7,669 nucleotides of DNA. It comes from an uncultured Clostridium sp. (GTDB lineage: Bacteria > Bacillota > Clostridia > TANB77 > CAG-508). Every line of letters starts with the position of its first letter. Position 1 is the first letter of the stretch. The stretch spans positions 1 through 7,669 of the forward strand of contig CANRXN010000040.1 of NCBI GenBank assembly GCA_947643945.1, in the 5' to 3' direction. Of the stretch, positions 7,210 to 7,669 are shown piece after piece. Position numbers and translations under genes: made by a program. A model generated the notes under the pieces. It was not told where the DNA came from and did no database searches. It saw only the letters and a list, made by a program, of their open reading frames with translations.

Positions 7210-7226
7210 AGTAATCAATACTAGAT
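7206..7226. promoter_or_regulatory. Perfect inverted repeat ATCTAGTA-N5-TACTAGAT, candidate FapR-like operator
   Basis: Two eight-base arms (7206-7213 and 7219-7226) flank five bases. The core TAGTA-N5-TACTA agrees with the FapR box (TTAGTA-N5-TACTAA) as I recall it. The repeat covers the -10 box and predicted start of a fatty-acid activation gene, the position expected for a repressor. Control by the neighbouring DUF1836 protein is the alternative. Confidence 0.5.
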
Positions 7227-7241
7227 AAAGAAGGTAAAAAT

Positions 7242-7669
7242 ATGGAAAGAGAAAAATATTTTGAAGCAACTGAGTTCAAAAACATAAAAGAGCTTATCCG
7301 GGGATGCGGTAAGCAAATACAAAGAAAAACCAGCTTTTGTTATCAAACATAAAGAAGAAAAGACAGTATCTTATGAAGAAGTAAGCTACACAAGACTTTT
7401 AGAAGAAGTCAATCAATTAGGAACTAAATTTTATGACTTAGGATACCAAGAAAAAAGAGTCGCCATTGTTGGAAGAAACTGTTATCAATGGGCACTTACC
7501 CATTTAACCAATTTACTTGGTGGAATTTTGAGTATTCCACTGGACAAAGAATTGCAAGTAGAGGAGTTAGAAAGTTGCTTAGTTCGAAGCAAAGCGGATG
7601 TTTTAGTATTTGACGAAAAATATATCCAAAATATTGAAGAAATAAAAAAACGAGGAAATGCAAAAATTG
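7242..7669 (+). CDS. Long-chain acyl-CoA synthetase (AMP-binding enzyme), N-terminal part, requiring a +1 shift at 7299
   Basis: This looks like the start of an ANL-superfamily enzyme that activates a fatty acid with ATP and joins it to CoA. About 142 residues are present. They include KPAF, VSYEEVSYTRLLEEV, RVAIVGRNCYQWAL and GGILSIPLDKELQVEELESCL, all in the family's order. The ATP-binding TSGTTG-type motif lies beyond the window. The first 19 residues are read from the ATG at 7242, which follows AAGAAGG at 7228-7234. At 7299 an in-frame CGG follows ATC; skipping its C gives GGG (Gly20) and leads into GDAVSKYKEKPAF. Without the shift the product stops after a few dozen residues. The substrate cannot be fixed from this part, and ligases for other acids are possible. 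It is divergent from the DUF1836 gene. Confidence 0.85.
7299..7302 (+). other. CGGG +1 recoding site in the acyl-CoA synthetase gene
   Basis: GAG CTT ATC CGG GGA runs to an early stop, while CTT ATC C GGG GAT GCG gives ELIGDAVSKY and the family's sequence. Removing a G instead would also restore the frame (giving Arg-Asp), so the exact skipped base is less certain than at the CGGA sites. Confidence 0.7.

Noticed and set aside
823..7302. Sequence-specific sequencing error at CGGA
   Set aside because: Several CGGA strings out of frame in the same genes (for example near 1611, 1886, 2149 and 3762) carry no indel.
823..7302. Simple reassignment of CGG to another amino acid with no shift
   Set aside because: Reading CGG as any amino acid leaves the downstream frame wrong and leads to a stop; a +1 move is needed in every case.

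Overview
The window is AT-rich, with strong AAGGAGG-type ribosome binding sites and proteins that read like clostridial Firmicutes homologues (MiaB, MutS, a three-gene ECF vitamin transporter, a DUF1836 protein, an acyl-CoA synthetase). I infer a low-GC member of Clostridia, possibly a reduced, host-associated one. I cannot assign a genus.

Layout. Positions 1-338 (minus) hold the start of an unrecognised protein. A gene-free stretch (339-648) follows; it carries that gene's promoter, a likely free-standing small RNA on the minus strand (about 410-512), and the miaB promoter. miaB (649-1990) and mutS (1991-4608) abut and form an operon for tRNA modification and mismatch repair. After 79 bases come folT, ecfA and ecfT (4688-6619), a compact folate-type ECF importer. 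A DUF1836 gene (6628-7122, minus) converges on ecfT. It diverges from an acyl-CoA synthetase gene (7242 to the window end) across a 119-base control region with two perfect inverted repeats.

The main observation is a recoding pattern. Three of the eight genes (miaB, mutS and the acyl-CoA synthetase gene) are each broken by +1 frame changes, four in all (mutS has two). Every break has the same form: an in-frame CGG triplet stands where homologues have glycine, and skipping its C gives GGA or GGG and restores the conserved protein. The sites are CGGA at 823, 3800 and 3933, and CGGG at 7299. Outside these four, I find no in-frame CGG in about 2,370 codons. About 17 CGG strings lie out of frame in coding DNA and cause no break. 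AGA, AGG, CGT, CGC and CGA are all read as Arg. The simplest reading is that CGG is not a normal Arg codon here, and that CGGR is decoded as glycine with a +1 shift, either as a four-base codon or by skipping the C at a starved A site. A gapped reading repairs MiaB to 446 residues and MutS to 871, both normal lengths. If the genes were instead called as pseudogenes, three enzymes would be lost.

How the genes may interact: MiaB modifies the anticodon loop of tRNAs reading UNN codons, including tRNA-Phe. The codon before its own shift site is TTT, so feedback on its own frameshifting is conceivable. MutS needs two shifts flanking the P-loop to gain its ATPase. Both points are inference.
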